Shown: positions 1 to 10,165 of the stretch, in pieces
Position numbering within the stretch: the first letter of the stretch is position 1
Layout of the letters: every line of letters starts with the position of its first letter
Source: an uncultured Tenacibaculum sp.
GTDB lineage: Bacteria > Bacteroidota > Bacteroidia > Flavobacteriales > Flavobacteriaceae
DNA: 64,000 nt
Direction: 5' to 3'
Assembly: GCA_947492185.1 (NCBI GenBank)
Contig: CANLMR010000006.1
Span: 148,277 to 212,276 of the forward strand
Position numbers and translations under genes: made by a program
Notes under the pieces: model-generated
Told to the model about the DNA's origin: nothing
Seen by the model: the letters and a program-made list of their open reading frames with translations, nothing else
Database searches by the model: none

Positions 1-342
1 AGATTTTTTTAATACTTTAATTGCTTCTTTATGCTTTTTGTGCTTAGAGAGGATAACTGCTTTTTGAAAAAAAAGCTCATCATTATTAGGTTCAACAGCC
101 TCTATTTCATTTATTAAAATTACTGCAGATTCAAAATCATTTTCGAAAATAAAAATTTCAATTTTCAATAACTTAAGTGCTATGCAATGTGGATGTTGGC
201 TTAATCCTAGCTGGATTGCTTTTTTTGCTAATGCGTGTTTTCCTATGTTTAAATAATGCTGAATAATCTGTTCAAATTCTGTAGCATCAAAAAAATACAC
301 GTCATTAGTTTTTAACATCGATTCAAACTTTGATAAAGACAT
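1..342 (-). CDS. Tetratricopeptide-like protein, 5' part only (C-terminus outside window)
   Basis: Minus-strand open frame from ATG at 342 to the window edge: MSLSKFESMLKTNDVYFFDATEFEQIIQHYLNIGKHALAKKAIQLGLSQHP...; helical repeat pattern. Missing from ORF track because no stop lies in the window. Confidence 0.75.
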   Translation of the reverse strand, partial: MSLSKFESMLKTNDVYFFDATEFEQIIQHYLNIGKHALAKKAIQLGLSQHPHCIALKLLKIEIFIFENDFESAVILINEIEAVEPNNDELFFQKAVILSKHKKHKEAIKVLKKS

Positions 343-512
343 AAGATGCAGATTTGAATTTCTTATATAAATCTACTACAAGAAGCCTCCTCTTATACAT
401 AACCACTATATAGTTTTCAACAAATTAATTAACAAAAACACTCACTAATACTATAACCAAATCATTAGCAACTATTTGTTACTATACAATTTGAAATACT
501 TAATTATTTTTC

Positions 513-520
513 TATATTTG
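513..520 (+). promoter_or_regulatory. Bacteroidetes -7 box TATATTTG
   Basis: Matches TAnnTTTG 40 bp upstream of the 560 start. Confidence 0.55.
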
Positions 521-559
521 GAAAGAGTTGAAATACAAATTAACTAAATAATTAAAATT

Positions 560-901
560 ATGAGCAAATTCGACGAAAAAGTAGAGCTGTACAAAAAGTT
601 TATGAATGACAAAGGATTAAGTTTTGATGCAGATTTATTGTCAGCAGTTACTAAAGGTTTAGGTCCTTCTATTTACAAAAAAGATGCTGAAACAGTTTCT
701 GGTAGTGATTCTAAAGAACTTGAAACCGTTAAGAAAAACTTCTTAATCAAAAAGTTAGGTTTAGCTGATGGACCAAAATTAGATGAAGGTATTGCAGATG
801 TAATGGAACAAGTTGGTAAATCTGAAAGAAACAAATATCGTGCAGTAGTATACTATCTTTTAGCTAAAAAGTTCGGTAAAGAATCTGTTTACGGAAAATA
901 A
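560..901 (+). CDS. DUF2853 family protein
   Basis: 113 aa ORF; MSKFDEKVELYKKFMNDKGLSFDADLLSAVTKGLGPSIYKKDAETV is typical of the family. Confidence 0.8.
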   Translation: MSKFDEKVELYKKFMNDKGLSFDADLLSAVTKGLGPSIYKKDAETVSGSDSKELETVKKNFLIKKLGLADGPKLDEGIADVMEQVGKSERNKYRAVVYYLLAKKFGKESVYGK

Positions 902-922
902 TTTCTTACTAGAATAAAATTT

Positions 923-956
923 AAAAACCTGTATTGTTTTCAATACAGGTTTTTTA
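923..956 (+). terminator. Rho-independent terminator
   Basis: AAAACCTGTATTG-tttt-CAATACAGGTTTTTT. Confidence 0.8.
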
Positions 957-989
957 TTTTTGTTATAACAAACAACGATTATATACATT

Positions 990-2414
990 ATGCATCAATT
1001 TATAAGTGTCTTTGACATGTTAAAAATTGGAGTTGGCCCATCCAGCTCTCATACTTTAGGTCCTTGGAGAGCTGCTCAAAATTGGATTCAAAAATTAAAG
1101 AACGAAAACCTTTTCGTAAATATTAATACTGTAAAAGTTGATTTGTACGGTTCTTTATCTCTAACAGGTAAAGGACATGCTACAGATTTAGCTATTGCAT
1201 TAGGACTAAGTGGTACAGATCCAGAATTTATTCCTATTGATGATATTAATAATATAATTGAAATTATAAAACTGAAGAATAAGCTTCAATTCAATGGATC
1301 TAAAGAAATAGATTTTTCTATGGACTCTATACTTTTTAATAGAGAATTCTTGCCCTTTCACTCAAACGGATTGACATTTAGAGGTTTTGATAGTAATAAG
1401 AAAGAAATTTCAAACGAAACATACTATTCTATTGGAGGTGGTTTTGTAATTCAAGAAGAAAATCAAAACATAAATCCAAAAGATACTCATGATAATTTCC
1501 CTTATCCAATTAACAAAGCAGTTGATTTAGACAAATACTGTAAGCAAGAACAAAAATCAATCTCTGAAATCGTATTAGAGAACGAGACTGTTCTTAAGAC
1601 TCAAGATGAAATATATTCTAAACTTGATCATATATGGAACACCATGTTGGAATGTATGTATATTGGATGTCATACCGAAGGAATTTTACCTGGAGGGTTA
1701 AATGTCAAAAGAAGAGCTTTTGCAACACATCAAAAGCTAATAAAAGACACTAAATATGATAACCTTAATGAATGGATTTCAGGAATTAGAAATACAGAAG
1801 TAAAATTTAGAGAAATTTTAAAATGGGTGAGTTGTTTAGCTTTAGCTGTTAATGAAGTAAATGCTTCATTAGGGAGAGTTGTAACTGCACCTACTAATGG
1901 AAGTGCGGGAGTAATACCTGCTGTATTAATGTATTATATGGTAATTGAAAACCATGAAGCTACCATTGATCATGTTCGAAAATTCTTATTAACAGCTGGA
2001 GAAATCGGAAGTTTATTCAAAAAGAATGCAACCATTTCAGCTGCAATGGGAGGTTGTCAAGCGGAAATAGGTGTTTCATCAGCAATGGCTGCAGCTGCGT
2101 TAACCGAATTATTAGGAGGAACACCATCTCAATGCTTAGAAGCTTCGGAAATTGCCATGGAGCATCACCTAGGATTGACTTGCGACCCAATTGGCGGATT
2201 GGTACAAATTCCTTGTATTGAACGTAATGCTATGGGGGCAATTAAAGCTATAAATGCAGCAGAATTAGCTTTAGAAAGAAATCCTGAAGATGCTGTAGTC
2301 CCTTTAGATAAAGTTATTGAAACGATGTGGGAAACTGCTAAAGACATGAACAGAAACTATAAAGAAACTTCTGAAGGAGGGTTAGCAATTACAGTTGGAT
2401 TAGCAGATTGCTAA
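990..2414 (+). CDS. sdaA: L-serine ammonia-lyase
   Basis: 474 aa; [15 protein letters not shown] and [16 protein letters not shown] motifs. Confidence 0.95.
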   Translation: MHQFISVFDMLKIGVGPSSSHTLGPWRAAQNWIQKLKNENLFVNINTVKVDLYGSLSLTGKGHATDLAIALGLSGTDPEFIPIDDINNIIEIIKLKNKLQFNGSKEIDFSMDSILFNREFLPFHSNGLTFRGFDSNKKEISNETYYSIGGGFVIQEENQNINPKDTHDNFPYPINKAVDLDKYCKQEQKSISEIVLENETVLKTQDEIYSKLDHIWNTMLECMYIGCHTEGILPGGLNVKRRAFATHQKLIKDTKYDNLNEWISGIRNTEVKFREILKWVSCLALAVNEVNASLGRVVTAPTNGSAGVIPAVLMYYMVIENHEATIDHVRKFLLTAGEIGSLFKKNATISAAMGGCQAEIGVSSAMAAAALTELLGGTPSQCLEASEIAMEHHLGLTCDPIGGLVQIPCIERNAMGAIKAINAAELALERNPEDAVVPLDKVIETMWETAKDMNRNYKETSEGGLAITVGLADC

Positions 2415-2428
2415 TCCAACCTGAAATT

Positions 2429-3187
2429 CTATCTTGTGAATACTAAATCGTGTTCTGTTGACATTTCTTCTGTATATCTGTATCCGTCAACATCAAAGTT
2501 TTTTAAACCTTCTAAATTTTCAATATTATTTTCAACTATATAACGAACCATTAAACCTCTAGCTTTTTTAGCGAAGGTCATAATAGTTTTGTATTGTCCA
2601 TTTTTAAAATCTTTAAAAATTGGAGTGATCATTGGTACTTTTAAAACCTTTTTTGGAAGTGCTTTAAAATATTCTGAACTCGCAAGATTAATTAATAATT
2701 CATCATCTTTTAATTCTTCATTTAAAGCATTTGCCAAAGTATCTCCCCAAAATTGATACAGATTATCTTTTCTACCAACCTTTAGTTTTGTCCCCATTTC
2801 TAAACGATATGGTTGAATTAAATCCAAAGGTTTTAACAAACCATAAAGTCCCGATAAAATTCTAAGTTTATTTTGTAATTCAGGTATCTTATCCTCTCCT
2901 AAAGTACTCACATCTATACCTCTAAACACTTCTCCAGTAAAACTATAGACTGCTTGTTTAGAATTATCAGGAGTAAAAGGCAATACCCAATTTTGATTCC
3001 TATCATAATTTAATAATGCAAGATCATTTGAAATCTTCATTAATTCCGATAACTTTTTTCTTGATATTGTTTTTAATTTTTTATTCAGTTTTTCAGATTG
3101 TTCTAAAAAACGAGACTGAGTGAATTCTTTTACATTTGGTTTAGTTTCAAAATCCAATGATTTTGCAGGAGAAATAATAATCTTCAT
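2429..3187 (-). CDS. yaaA: Peroxide stress protein YaaA
   Basis: MKIIISPAKSLDFE N-terminus; GLYGLLKPLDLIQPYRLEMGT. Confidence 0.93.
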   Translation of the reverse strand: MKIIISPAKSLDFETKPNVKEFTQSRFLEQSEKLNKKLKTISRKKLSELMKISNDLALLNYDRNQNWVLPFTPDNSKQAVYSFTGEVFRGIDVSTLGEDKIPELQNKLRILSGLYGLLKPLDLIQPYRLEMGTKLKVGRKDNLYQFWGDTLANALNEELKDDELLINLASSEYFKALPKKVLKVPMITPIFKDFKNGQYKTIMTFAKKARGLMVRYIVENNIENLEGLKNFDVDGYRYTEEMSTEHDLVFTR

Positions 3188-3305
3188 TAATTTTTAAATT
3201 TAATTCAATAAAATTACAATAGTTTTACGAAACTTTAAAATAGCTTAAGTAATTAATAATGAATACCTAAACTTCGATGACTAATTTCCATTTAAAAAAA
3301 AAAAC

Positions 3306-3313
3306 TATATTTG
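3306..3313 (+). promoter_or_regulatory. -7 box TATATTTG
   Basis: TAnnTTTG consensus upstream of 3350. Confidence 0.55.
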
Positions 3314-3349
3314 CCTTCAATAATTTAATAATCCTTAAAAACAAAAATT

Positions 3350-4042
3350 ATGAGGGGAACAATTTACGTTTTTATGTCATTATTATTATTAACCTTTATT
3401 GGTTGTAATAACAATGATGAATTGGTTGACAACCAAGAAAATGTTGAAAGCTCTTTTTTTCAACTTATTGAGAACACTAACAATTTAGCTGCAAAATCTT
3501 CTTCAGCTAAAGGAGTTGTTATTTTTCAAACAGACCTAATGGCTGGACAACACTATGTTGCTGGTTCTGTTACTATTTCAGTTGATAAAACTGATTTAAC
3601 AATTACTTATTCTACCAACGATGATTGGGTTTTAAATGAAACACATTTGTACGCTGGTGAAAAAGATTTAATTCCTGTTACTAAAAAAGGAAACCCTAAA
3701 ATTGGTAAATTTCCTTACAAAGGTGAACATGATGGTGTAAATGAATTTTCTTACTCTATTCCTTTAGCAGATTTAAAAGATATTGAATGTTTTACAGTTG
3801 CAGCTCATGCTGTTGTGACTAGAGTTTCTTCTAAAACCACTAGTGCTCAAGCTAGAGGTGGAAAAAAAGGAAGAAAGAAGAAAATTAAAAACTGTAACAA
3901 CGATGGAGGTTCAGGTACTGAAACCGCTTGGGGAGCTGGTACTCCTTTTGCTGGAAGAAGCTGGGCTATGTATACATCATTCTGCGACGACCCTGGAAAT
4001 GGCGGTGGTGGCGAAGGTGGTGGAGGTAACGACACCAACTAA
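3350..4042 (+). CDS. Secreted lipoprotein of unknown function with Gly-rich tail
   Basis: Lipobox LLLTFIGC; paralogous to the next gene; ends GNGGGGEGGGGNDTN. Confidence 0.7.
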   Translation: MRGTIYVFMSLLLLTFIGCNNNDELVDNQENVESSFFQLIENTNNLAAKSSSAKGVVIFQTDLMAGQHYVAGSVTISVDKTDLTITYSTNDDWVLNETHLYAGEKDLIPVTKKGNPKIGKFPYKGEHDGVNEFSYSIPLADLKDIECFTVAAHAVVTRVSSKTTSAQARGGKKGRKKKIKNCNNDGGSGTETAWGAGTPFAGRSWAMYTSFCDDPGNGGGGEGGGGNDTN

Positions 4043-4061
4043 GTCAAAATTATAAAATAAA

Positions 4062-4092
4062 AAAAACCTTGGTTAACACCAAGGTTTTTTTT
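4062..4092 (+). terminator. Rho-independent terminator
   Basis: AACCTTGGT-taac-ACCAAGGTT plus T run. Confidence 0.8.
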
Positions 4093-4124
4093 ATTTAAAC
4101 TCTATTTTTATATTATTTAAAACC

Positions 4125-4132
4125 TATATTTG
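4125..4132 (+). promoter_or_regulatory. -7 box TATATTTG
   Basis: TAnnTTTG consensus upstream of 4158. Confidence 0.55.
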
Positions 4133-4157
4133 TATCATAACAAAAAAAGAAATAAAG

Positions 4158-4709
4158 ATGAGAAATATTAATTTTTTATTAGTCATTTGTTTAACCTTTC
4201 TTTTTTCAAACTACACTACTCCAAAACAGATTAATACATTTAATCAAAAAATCACTAAAAATAACAACGATATTTTTACAGCAAAATTAATTGCTGAAAA
4301 TTATCATGTAGGAGACATTACTCTATCTTTACAAGATAAAAACAATGTTTTGGTTACTTACAAAATGAAAGATGGTTGGGTTTTAGATAAAAGTAATTTT
4401 TTCTTAGGAAATTCTAATTCCATTCCTAAAAAGAGTAATGGATGCCCTAATTTAAAGCTATTTAACAATAAAACCATTCATAGTCCATCTGTAACTGAGT
4501 ATACATATACAACTCCTATAAGCGTTTTAAAAGGTATTAAATGTGCTGCAATTGTAACTAAAGCAGTAGTTACCAAAGGTAGTCTTTGTTTAAATGCTTG
4601 GAGCGAAGGAAAAAACTTCACATGTAATAACGGGGCCAGTTATTCCGAAATTTGTGATGGCAATGGAAACGGAGAAGGCAATGGAAACGGAAGCGGAAAT
4701 ACGAATTAA
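4158..4709 (+). CDS. Secreted protein of unknown function, paralogue of 3350..4042
   Basis: Signal peptide; shared GWVLD/DWVLN block and C-terminal AW...CDGNGNGEGNGNGSGNTN. Confidence 0.7.
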   Translation: MRNINFLLVICLTFLFSNYTTPKQINTFNQKITKNNNDIFTAKLIAENYHVGDITLSLQDKNNVLVTYKMKDGWVLDKSNFFLGNSNSIPKKSNGCPNLKLFNNKTIHSPSVTEYTYTTPISVLKGIKCAAIVTKAVVTKGSLCLNAWSEGKNFTCNNGASYSEICDGNGNGEGNGNGSGNTN

Positions 4710-4742
4710 TTAAAGGTTTCTATATACATACTTAAAACATAC

Positions 4743-4774
4743 AAAAGCCTAATAATTATTATTAGGCTTTTTTT
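4743..4774. terminator. Bidirectional terminator between convergent genes
   Basis: AAAAGCCTAATAAT...ATTAGGCTTTTTT. Confidence 0.75.
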
Positions 4775-5711
4775 AGTTTAACATTTCGAGACTTATCCAC
4801 CAAAAAACAGGCAATGCTTCAACCCAAAAAGATGCATAATATTTTGATTGCTTTCTTTTTGCTCTTTGTAATAAAATTAAAAGCGAAATAAAAACCAATA
4901 GATACATAAACTTAAATTTACTATTAGGTGTGATTAAAAATTCAATTACCATAGTAAACACTAATAAAATAAACCCTATCTTTTTTGCTCTTTCTATACC
5001 AATAACTTGTGGTATAGTTTGAAGCTTTTTTATATCAAAACGTAAATCTCTAATATCAAAAGGAAGAGTTAAAACAATCACAAATAATAATCGCTGAATA
5101 AAACCTAAAACCACTCTTAAATCAATCTCTTTGTTTTTTATTAATAAGGGAACTAGGAAAGTTACTCCAGTCCAAACCAACGCAATAATTAAAATTTTTA
5201 ATGAAGCAACACTTCTTAGATTTATTGAGAACTTTTTTAAAATTGGCACTGCATAAAATAAAGTCAATAGACTAAAAGGTAGAAAATACAGAAGACTACT
5301 TATCTTTAATTGAAATGCATAAAAAATCATTAATAGAAATGCTACTAAAGAAAACAATTGAATTAGCCTTAAATTCTTAGTTAAACTTAAATGATGTAAC
5401 CCTGCAATACCTGCATATTTCACAAAATTATAACCTGTAATTGTTCCATAAAAAACAAAATAACAAAGTGATTCATTATATGGTAAATTAAAATATAGTT
5501 CTGTTATTCTTACCAAAGAATAAACAGCTAGAGCTACATGTAAACTTGAGTTAATGTAAAATTCAAAAATAGATCTTAATACTTTCACAATGTAAAGGTA
5601 ATTGAATTGCTTAAACCTACTTAAATCAGTTAATAATTTAAAACATTTGGTTAATAATTTAAAAAAATTGATTTTACAATATCTATAGTTTTGGTTATTT
5701 TTGCTTTCCAA
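4773..5711 (-). CDS. UbiA prenyltransferase-like membrane protein
   Basis: Multi-TM; DIRDLRFDIKKLQTIPQVIG resembles the second Asp motif of UbiA; first motif not recognisable. Confidence 0.55.
   Translation of the reverse strand: MESKNNQNYRYCKINFFKLLTKCFKLLTDLSRFKQFNYLYIVKVLRSIFEFYINSSLHVALAVYSLVRITELYFNLPYNESLCYFVFYGTITGYNFVKYAGIAGLHHLSLTKNLRLIQLFSLVAFLLMIFYAFQLKISSLLYFLPFSLLTLFYAVPILKKFSINLRSVASLKILIIALVWTGVTFLVPLLIKNKEIDLRVVLGFIQRLLFVIVLTLPFDIRDLRFDIKKLQTIPQVIGIERAKKIGFILLVFTMVIEFLITPNSKFKFMYLLVFISLLILLQRAKRKQSKYYASFWVEALPVFWWISLEMLN
5696..5703 (+). promoter_or_regulatory. -7 box TATTTTTG for gcvP
   Basis: TAnnTTTG consensus; overlaps the track ORF start, supporting ATG 5731. Confidence 0.5.
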
Positions 5712-5730
5712 AAATACAACAACACAATTA

Positions 5731-8586
5731 ATGAATACAAATTCGTTTCAATTACGTCACATTGGTCCTAGAACTAGCGAACAAGAAACTATGTTGAAAA
5801 CTGTTGAAGTAGACAGTTTAGACCAATTAATTTACGAAACAATACCAGACGAAATACGTTTGAAAAACACACTTGATTTACCTGAAGCTCTTAGTGAATA
5901 CGAATATTTAAATCATATTAACGAATTAGGAGCTAAAAACAAGGTTTTTAAAAGCTATATCGGTTTAGGATATCACGAAGCTATAATACCTAGTGTAATT
6001 CAAAGAAACATTTTAGAAAACCCAGGTTGGTATACGGCCTACACTCCTTATCAAGCAGAAATTGCTCAAGGTCGTTTAGAAGCTTTATTAAACTACCAAA
6101 CTATGGTTTGCGATTTAACAGGAATGGAATTGGCAAACGCTTCTCTTCTTGATGAAGGAACTGCTGCTGCTGAAGCTATGGCATTACTATTTGATGTTAG
6201 AGAGCGTTCTAAAAAGAAAGCAGGTGCAAATAAATTTTTTGTTTCAAAAGAAATTTTACCACAAACATTATCTGTTTTAAAAACAAGAGCTATTCCAATT
6301 GGAATCGAATTGATAATTGGTGATCACTCTAAATTTGATTTTGCAGACGATTTCTTTGGTGCTATTTTACAATATCCTGGTAAACATGGTGAAGTATTTG
6401 ATTATACGGATTTTGTTGCCAATGCTAATTCTAAAAACATTAAAGTAGCTGTCGCAGCCGATATCTTATCATTAGCTTTATTAAAAGCACCTGGAGAATT
6501 TGGGGTAGATGTTGTTGTTGGTACTACACAACGATTTGGTATTCCATTAGGCTATGGTGGTCCACATGCTGGATATTTTGCTACTAAAGAAGCTTATAAA
6601 AGAAGTATTCCAGGCAGGATCATTGGAGTCACTAAAGATACCAATGATAAGAGAGCGCTTAGAATGGCTTTACAAACTCGTGAACAGCATATTAAAAGAG
6701 AAAGAGCTACATCAAATATTTGTACAGCACAAGTACTATTAGCTGTTATGGCTGGTATGTATGCGGTTTATCATGGTAAAGAAGGAATTCAATTTATAGC
6801 AAATAAAGTTCATAGTACTGCTAACACATTAACTGCTGCTTTAGATAGATTAGGTTTTAAACAAAAGAACAGTTCATATTTTGATACTATTTTAGTTGAA
6901 GTTGAGGCTAAAAAATTAAAAACTACAGCTGAAACTAATGGCATTAATTTTAATTACGTTGATGAAAATCACGTTTCAATTTCTTTAAATGAAACCGTTG
7001 GTTTAAAAGAAATTAACGCCATCGTAGATTGTTTCGAACAAGCATTTAATATTCAAGATATTACAATTACAGAATTCACAAACTCTGATGTAATACCAAA
7101 TAATATTAAAAGAAATACGACTTTCTTAGAGAATGAGGTTTTCAATTCATATCATTCAGAAACAGATATGATGAGATATATTAAAAAATTAGAGCGTAAA
7201 GATTTAGCCTTAAATCATTCGATGATTTCTTTAGGATCATGTACAATGAAATTAAATGCGGCTTCAGAAATGTTACCTCTAAGTAATCCACAATGGGGAA
7301 ACATCCATCCTTTTGTTCCTTTAGATCAAGCAGAAGGATATCAAACTGTTCTTAAAAATTTAGAACATCAATTAAATATTGTAACTGGTTTTGCTGCAAC
7401 TTCTTTACAACCTAATTCAGGTGCTCAAGGAGAATTTGCTGGATTAATGGTTATAAGGGCTTACCATGAAGCTAATGGAAACACAAATAGAAACATTTGT
7501 TTAATTCCTGCTTCTGCTCATGGTACAAACCCAGCTTCTGCGGTAATGGCAGGAATGAAAGTTGTTGTTACAAAAACAGATGAAAGAGGAAATATTGATG
7601 TAGATGATTTAAGAACTAAAGCTGAATTACACAAAGACAATTTAGCTGCTCTAATGGTTACTTATCCTTCTACTCATGGTGTGTTTGAAAAAGCAATTAA
7701 AGAAATTACTCAAATCATTCACGATAACGGTGGACAGGTATATATGGATGGAGCTAACATGAATGCTCAAGTAGGATTAACTAACCCTGCAACAATTGGA
7801 GCTGATGTTTGTCACTTAAATTTACATAAAACATTTGCCATTCCTCATGGAGGAGGTGGACCTGGTGTTGGACCAATTTGTGTTGCTCCACAATTAGTTC
7901 CTTTCTTACCAACAAATCCTATTGTATCAACTGGTGGTGATAATCCAATTACTGCTATTTCAGCAGCTCCTTGGGGATCTGCACTAGCTTGCTTGATTTC
8001 TTATGGTTACATAACCATGCTAGGCGCAGATGGATTAACTAATTCAACTAAAACTGCAATTTTAAACGCAAATTACATGAAAGAGCGTTTACAAGGTCAT
8101 TTTAGTACTTTGTATACTGGTGAAATGGGTAGAGCTGCTCATGAAATGATTTTAGACTGTAGAGAATTTAAACAAAAAGGAATAGAAGTTGTTGATATTG
8201 CTAAAAGACTTATGGATTATGGATTCCATGCTCCTACTGTTTCATTTCCTGTAGCTGGTACTATTATGGTTGAGCCTACTGAAAGTGAAAGTATTGGAGA
8301 ATTAGATCGTTTTTGCGATGCACTTATTTCTATTCGTAAAGAAATTGAAACTGCAACTAAAGAAAATCCAAATAATGTACTTAAAAATGCTCCTCATACA
8401 CAAGAAATGTTAACTTCTGATTCTTGGGATTTACCTTACACTAGAAAAGAAGCAGCATTTCCATTGGATTATATAACTGAAAATAAGTTCTGGCCTTCAG
8501 TAAGAAGAGTTGATGATGCTTATGGTGATAGGAATTTAATTTGTTCATGCAATCCTATTGAAGATTATATGAAAGCTGAAGCATAA
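5731..8586 (+). CDS. gcvP: Aminomethyl-transferring glycine dehydrogenase (P protein)
   Basis: ~951 aa; MNTNSFQLRHIGPRTSEQETML; PLP motif HLNLHKTFAIPHGGGGPGVGP. Confidence 0.97.
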   Translation: MNTNSFQLRHIGPRTSEQETMLKTVEVDSLDQLIYETIPDEIRLKNTLDLPEALSEYEYLNHINELGAKNKVFKSYIGLGYHEAIIPSVIQRNILENPGWYTAYTPYQAEIAQGRLEALLNYQTMVCDLTGMELANASLLDEGTAAAEAMALLFDVRERSKKKAGANKFFVSKEILPQTLSVLKTRAIPIGIELIIGDHSKFDFADDFFGAILQYPGKHGEVFDYTDFVANANSKNIKVAVAADILSLALLKAPGEFGVDVVVGTTQRFGIPLGYGGPHAGYFATKEAYKRSIPGRIIGVTKDTNDKRALRMALQTREQHIKRERATSNICTAQVLLAVMAGMYAVYHGKEGIQFIANKVHSTANTLTAALDRLGFKQKNSSYFDTILVEVEAKKLKTTAETNGINFNYVDENHVSISLNETVGLKEINAIVDCFEQAFNIQDITITEFTNSDVIPNNIKRNTTFLENEVFNSYHSETDMMRYIKKLERKDLALNHSMISLGSCTMKLNAASEMLPLSNPQWGNIHPFVPLDQAEGYQTVLKNLEHQLNIVTGFAATSLQPNSGAQGEFAGLMVIRAYHEANGNTNRNICLIPASAHGTNPASAVMAGMKVVVTKTDERGNIDVDDLRTKAELHKDNLAALMVTYPSTHGVFEKAIKEITQIIHDNGGQVYMDGANMNAQVGLTNPATIGADVCHLNLHKTFAIPHGGGGPGVGPICVAPQLVPFLPTNPIVSTGGDNPITAISAAPWGSALACLISYGYITMLGADGLTNSTKTAILNANYMKERLQGHFSTLYTGEMGRAAHEMILDCREFKQKGIEVVDIAKRLMDYGFHAPTVSFPVAGTIMVEPTESESIGELDRFCDALISIRKEIETATKENPNNVLKNAPHTQEMLTSDSWDLPYTRKEAAFPLDYITENKFWPSVRRVDDAYGDRNLICSCNPIEDYMKAEA

Positions 8587-8645
8587 TACAAATAATACAT
8601 TTAACAGCCATTATAGTTTAACTATGGTGGCTTTTTTTATATAAA

Positions 8646-8675
8646 AACCGCAATTATTTAATAATAATTGCGGTC
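8646..8675 (-). terminator. Hairpin with T tract on minus strand
   Basis: ACCGCAATTAT-ttaata-ATAATTGCGGT, followed on the minus strand by TTTTTAT. Confidence 0.5.
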
Positions 8676-9013
8676 AAAAACTAATGTATGAGAAAAATTA
8701 ATACTAGTTAAACCCCTACTTATACCTAGTATTAAACTTGTATAGACTTCTTCACTTCATACTCGTGAAAAAAGTAATATCATCTACCATTTATCTTTAA
8801 ATAGTAAATCTATGATTATAAAAACAATTTATGAAAACATAGCAATGTCTTTCATAGCTACTGCAATTTAGTATTTTTATACCTTAACACAAAGAATAAA
8901 ATGTTAATAATATCCTAAGGTAAAATAAGATTTAAGAAGATCAATTTATATTATTTGGAGAGTTTATTAAATACTTATATTTTTAAAAAAATTAGATATA
9001 AAATTGCTTGTTC

Positions 9014-9808
9014 ATGAATAATTTATCTATTCAACTTACACAAAAAGAAAAAGAAGAATTATTACTTGCTAAAGAATTATTAGAAACCCCAGGTGTTGCA
9101 ATGAAAATAACCAATGTATTGGGCAGTCCTATACAAAAAGGATTGGGTCTTTTACCTAAAAATTGGAATGATAAACTTGGAGAAATTACATCCAATGCTC
9201 TTTTAAAAGCAGCTGATACTGCTATTTTTACTCTTAAAAAAGAGTCTCAAAAAGAATCCAAAAATTTATTTCATAAAATTACTGCTGGAGCTACTGGTGC
9301 AATGGGAGGCATTTTTGGCGTAGCAGGATTAGCTATTGAATTACCAATTACTACTACTATAATATTACGTTCTGTAGCAGATATAGCAAGATCTAACGGA
9401 GAAAATATTAGTAATATCGAAACTAAATTAGCTTGTCTAGAAGTGTTTGCTTTAGGTGGAAATAATTCTGATGAGAGCGCGCTAGAATCAGGGTATTATG
9501 CTACTCGAACTTTTTTATCTAACTCCATGAGTCAAGCTACAAAATATGTTACTGAACAAGGAATTATCAATGAAGGTGCTCCTATTTTTTTAAATATTAT
9601 TGGTAAAATTGCTAAAAAATTTGGAGTTCAAGTAACTGAAAAAACTATAGCACAATCTGTTCCTATTATTGGAGCTGCAGGAGGAGCTATAATTAACACC
9701 GTATTTATTAGTCACTTTCAAGATATGGCTAAAGGTCATTTTATAATCAGAAAACTCGAAAAAAAATACAATCAAGGAACAATTAAAACTTTTTATAACA
9801 AAATATAA
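9014..9808 (+). CDS. EcsC family protein
   Basis: MNNLSIQLTQKEKEELLLAKELLETPGVAMKITNVLG...; central hydrophobic GATGAMGGIFGVAGLAIELPITTTIILRSVADIA. Confidence 0.85.
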   Translation: MNNLSIQLTQKEKEELLLAKELLETPGVAMKITNVLGSPIQKGLGLLPKNWNDKLGEITSNALLKAADTAIFTLKKESQKESKNLFHKITAGATGAMGGIFGVAGLAIELPITTTIILRSVADIARSNGENISNIETKLACLEVFALGGNNSDESALESGYYATRTFLSNSMSQATKYVTEQGIINEGAPIFLNIIGKIAKKFGVQVTEKTIAQSVPIIGAAGGAIINTVFISHFQDMAKGHFIIRKLEKKYNQGTIKTFYNKI

Positions 9809-9819
9809 TTATACAAAAA

Positions 9820-9854
9820 AGACCTCTCTAACTGTTAATAGTATAGAGAGGTCT
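9820..9854 (-). terminator. Terminator for the minus-strand gene at 9878
   Basis: AGACCTCTCTA...TAGAGAGGTCT with T run on minus strand. Confidence 0.75.
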
Positions 9855-9877
9855 GCATTTACACTAAGCTTGTACTT

Positions 9878-10165
9878 TTATGCTACGCTTACTATTCTTT
9901 TTAAAGGAATTAAAGTTGCCTGTTTAAGTATTACAGATTTGTCTGTAAGCCCCCAAACAGTAGTTTCTACTCTTTTGTATCCATTATCATCAACAAATAC
10001 TATTTTAACCTTCTGTCGTTCAATATTTCCTAAAACTAAAGCTCTTTTTAATTCTATTGAACGATTAATTTGATCATTTTTCCGTTCTAAGATTTCATCA
10101 TTAGGAAATTTAAGAAAAGCTATTTGTTCTTTTTCTACATTTTTAATCGAGTAACTTAATTTCAT
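9878..10165 (-). CDS. Small conserved-looking hypothetical protein (95 aa)
   Basis: Complete ORF, followed by its own terminator. Confidence 0.7.
   Translation of the reverse strand: MKLSYSIKNVEKEQIAFLKFPNDEILERKNDQINRSIELKRALVLGNIERQKVKIVFVDDNGYKRVETTVWGLTDKSVILKQATLIPLKRIVSVA

Noticed and set aside
2165-2347. Minus-strand ORF inside sdaA
   Set aside because: Antisense shadow of a well-supported coding region with no independent signal.
3843-4055. ORFs 3843..4055 (+) and 3847..4038 (-) over the Gly-rich tail
   Set aside because: Shadow frames of the GGT/GGA-rich repeat in the real lipoprotein gene; low-complexity translations.
6554-6742. Plus-strand 62-aa ORF inside gcvP
   Set aside because: Out-of-frame overlap with conserved gcvP.
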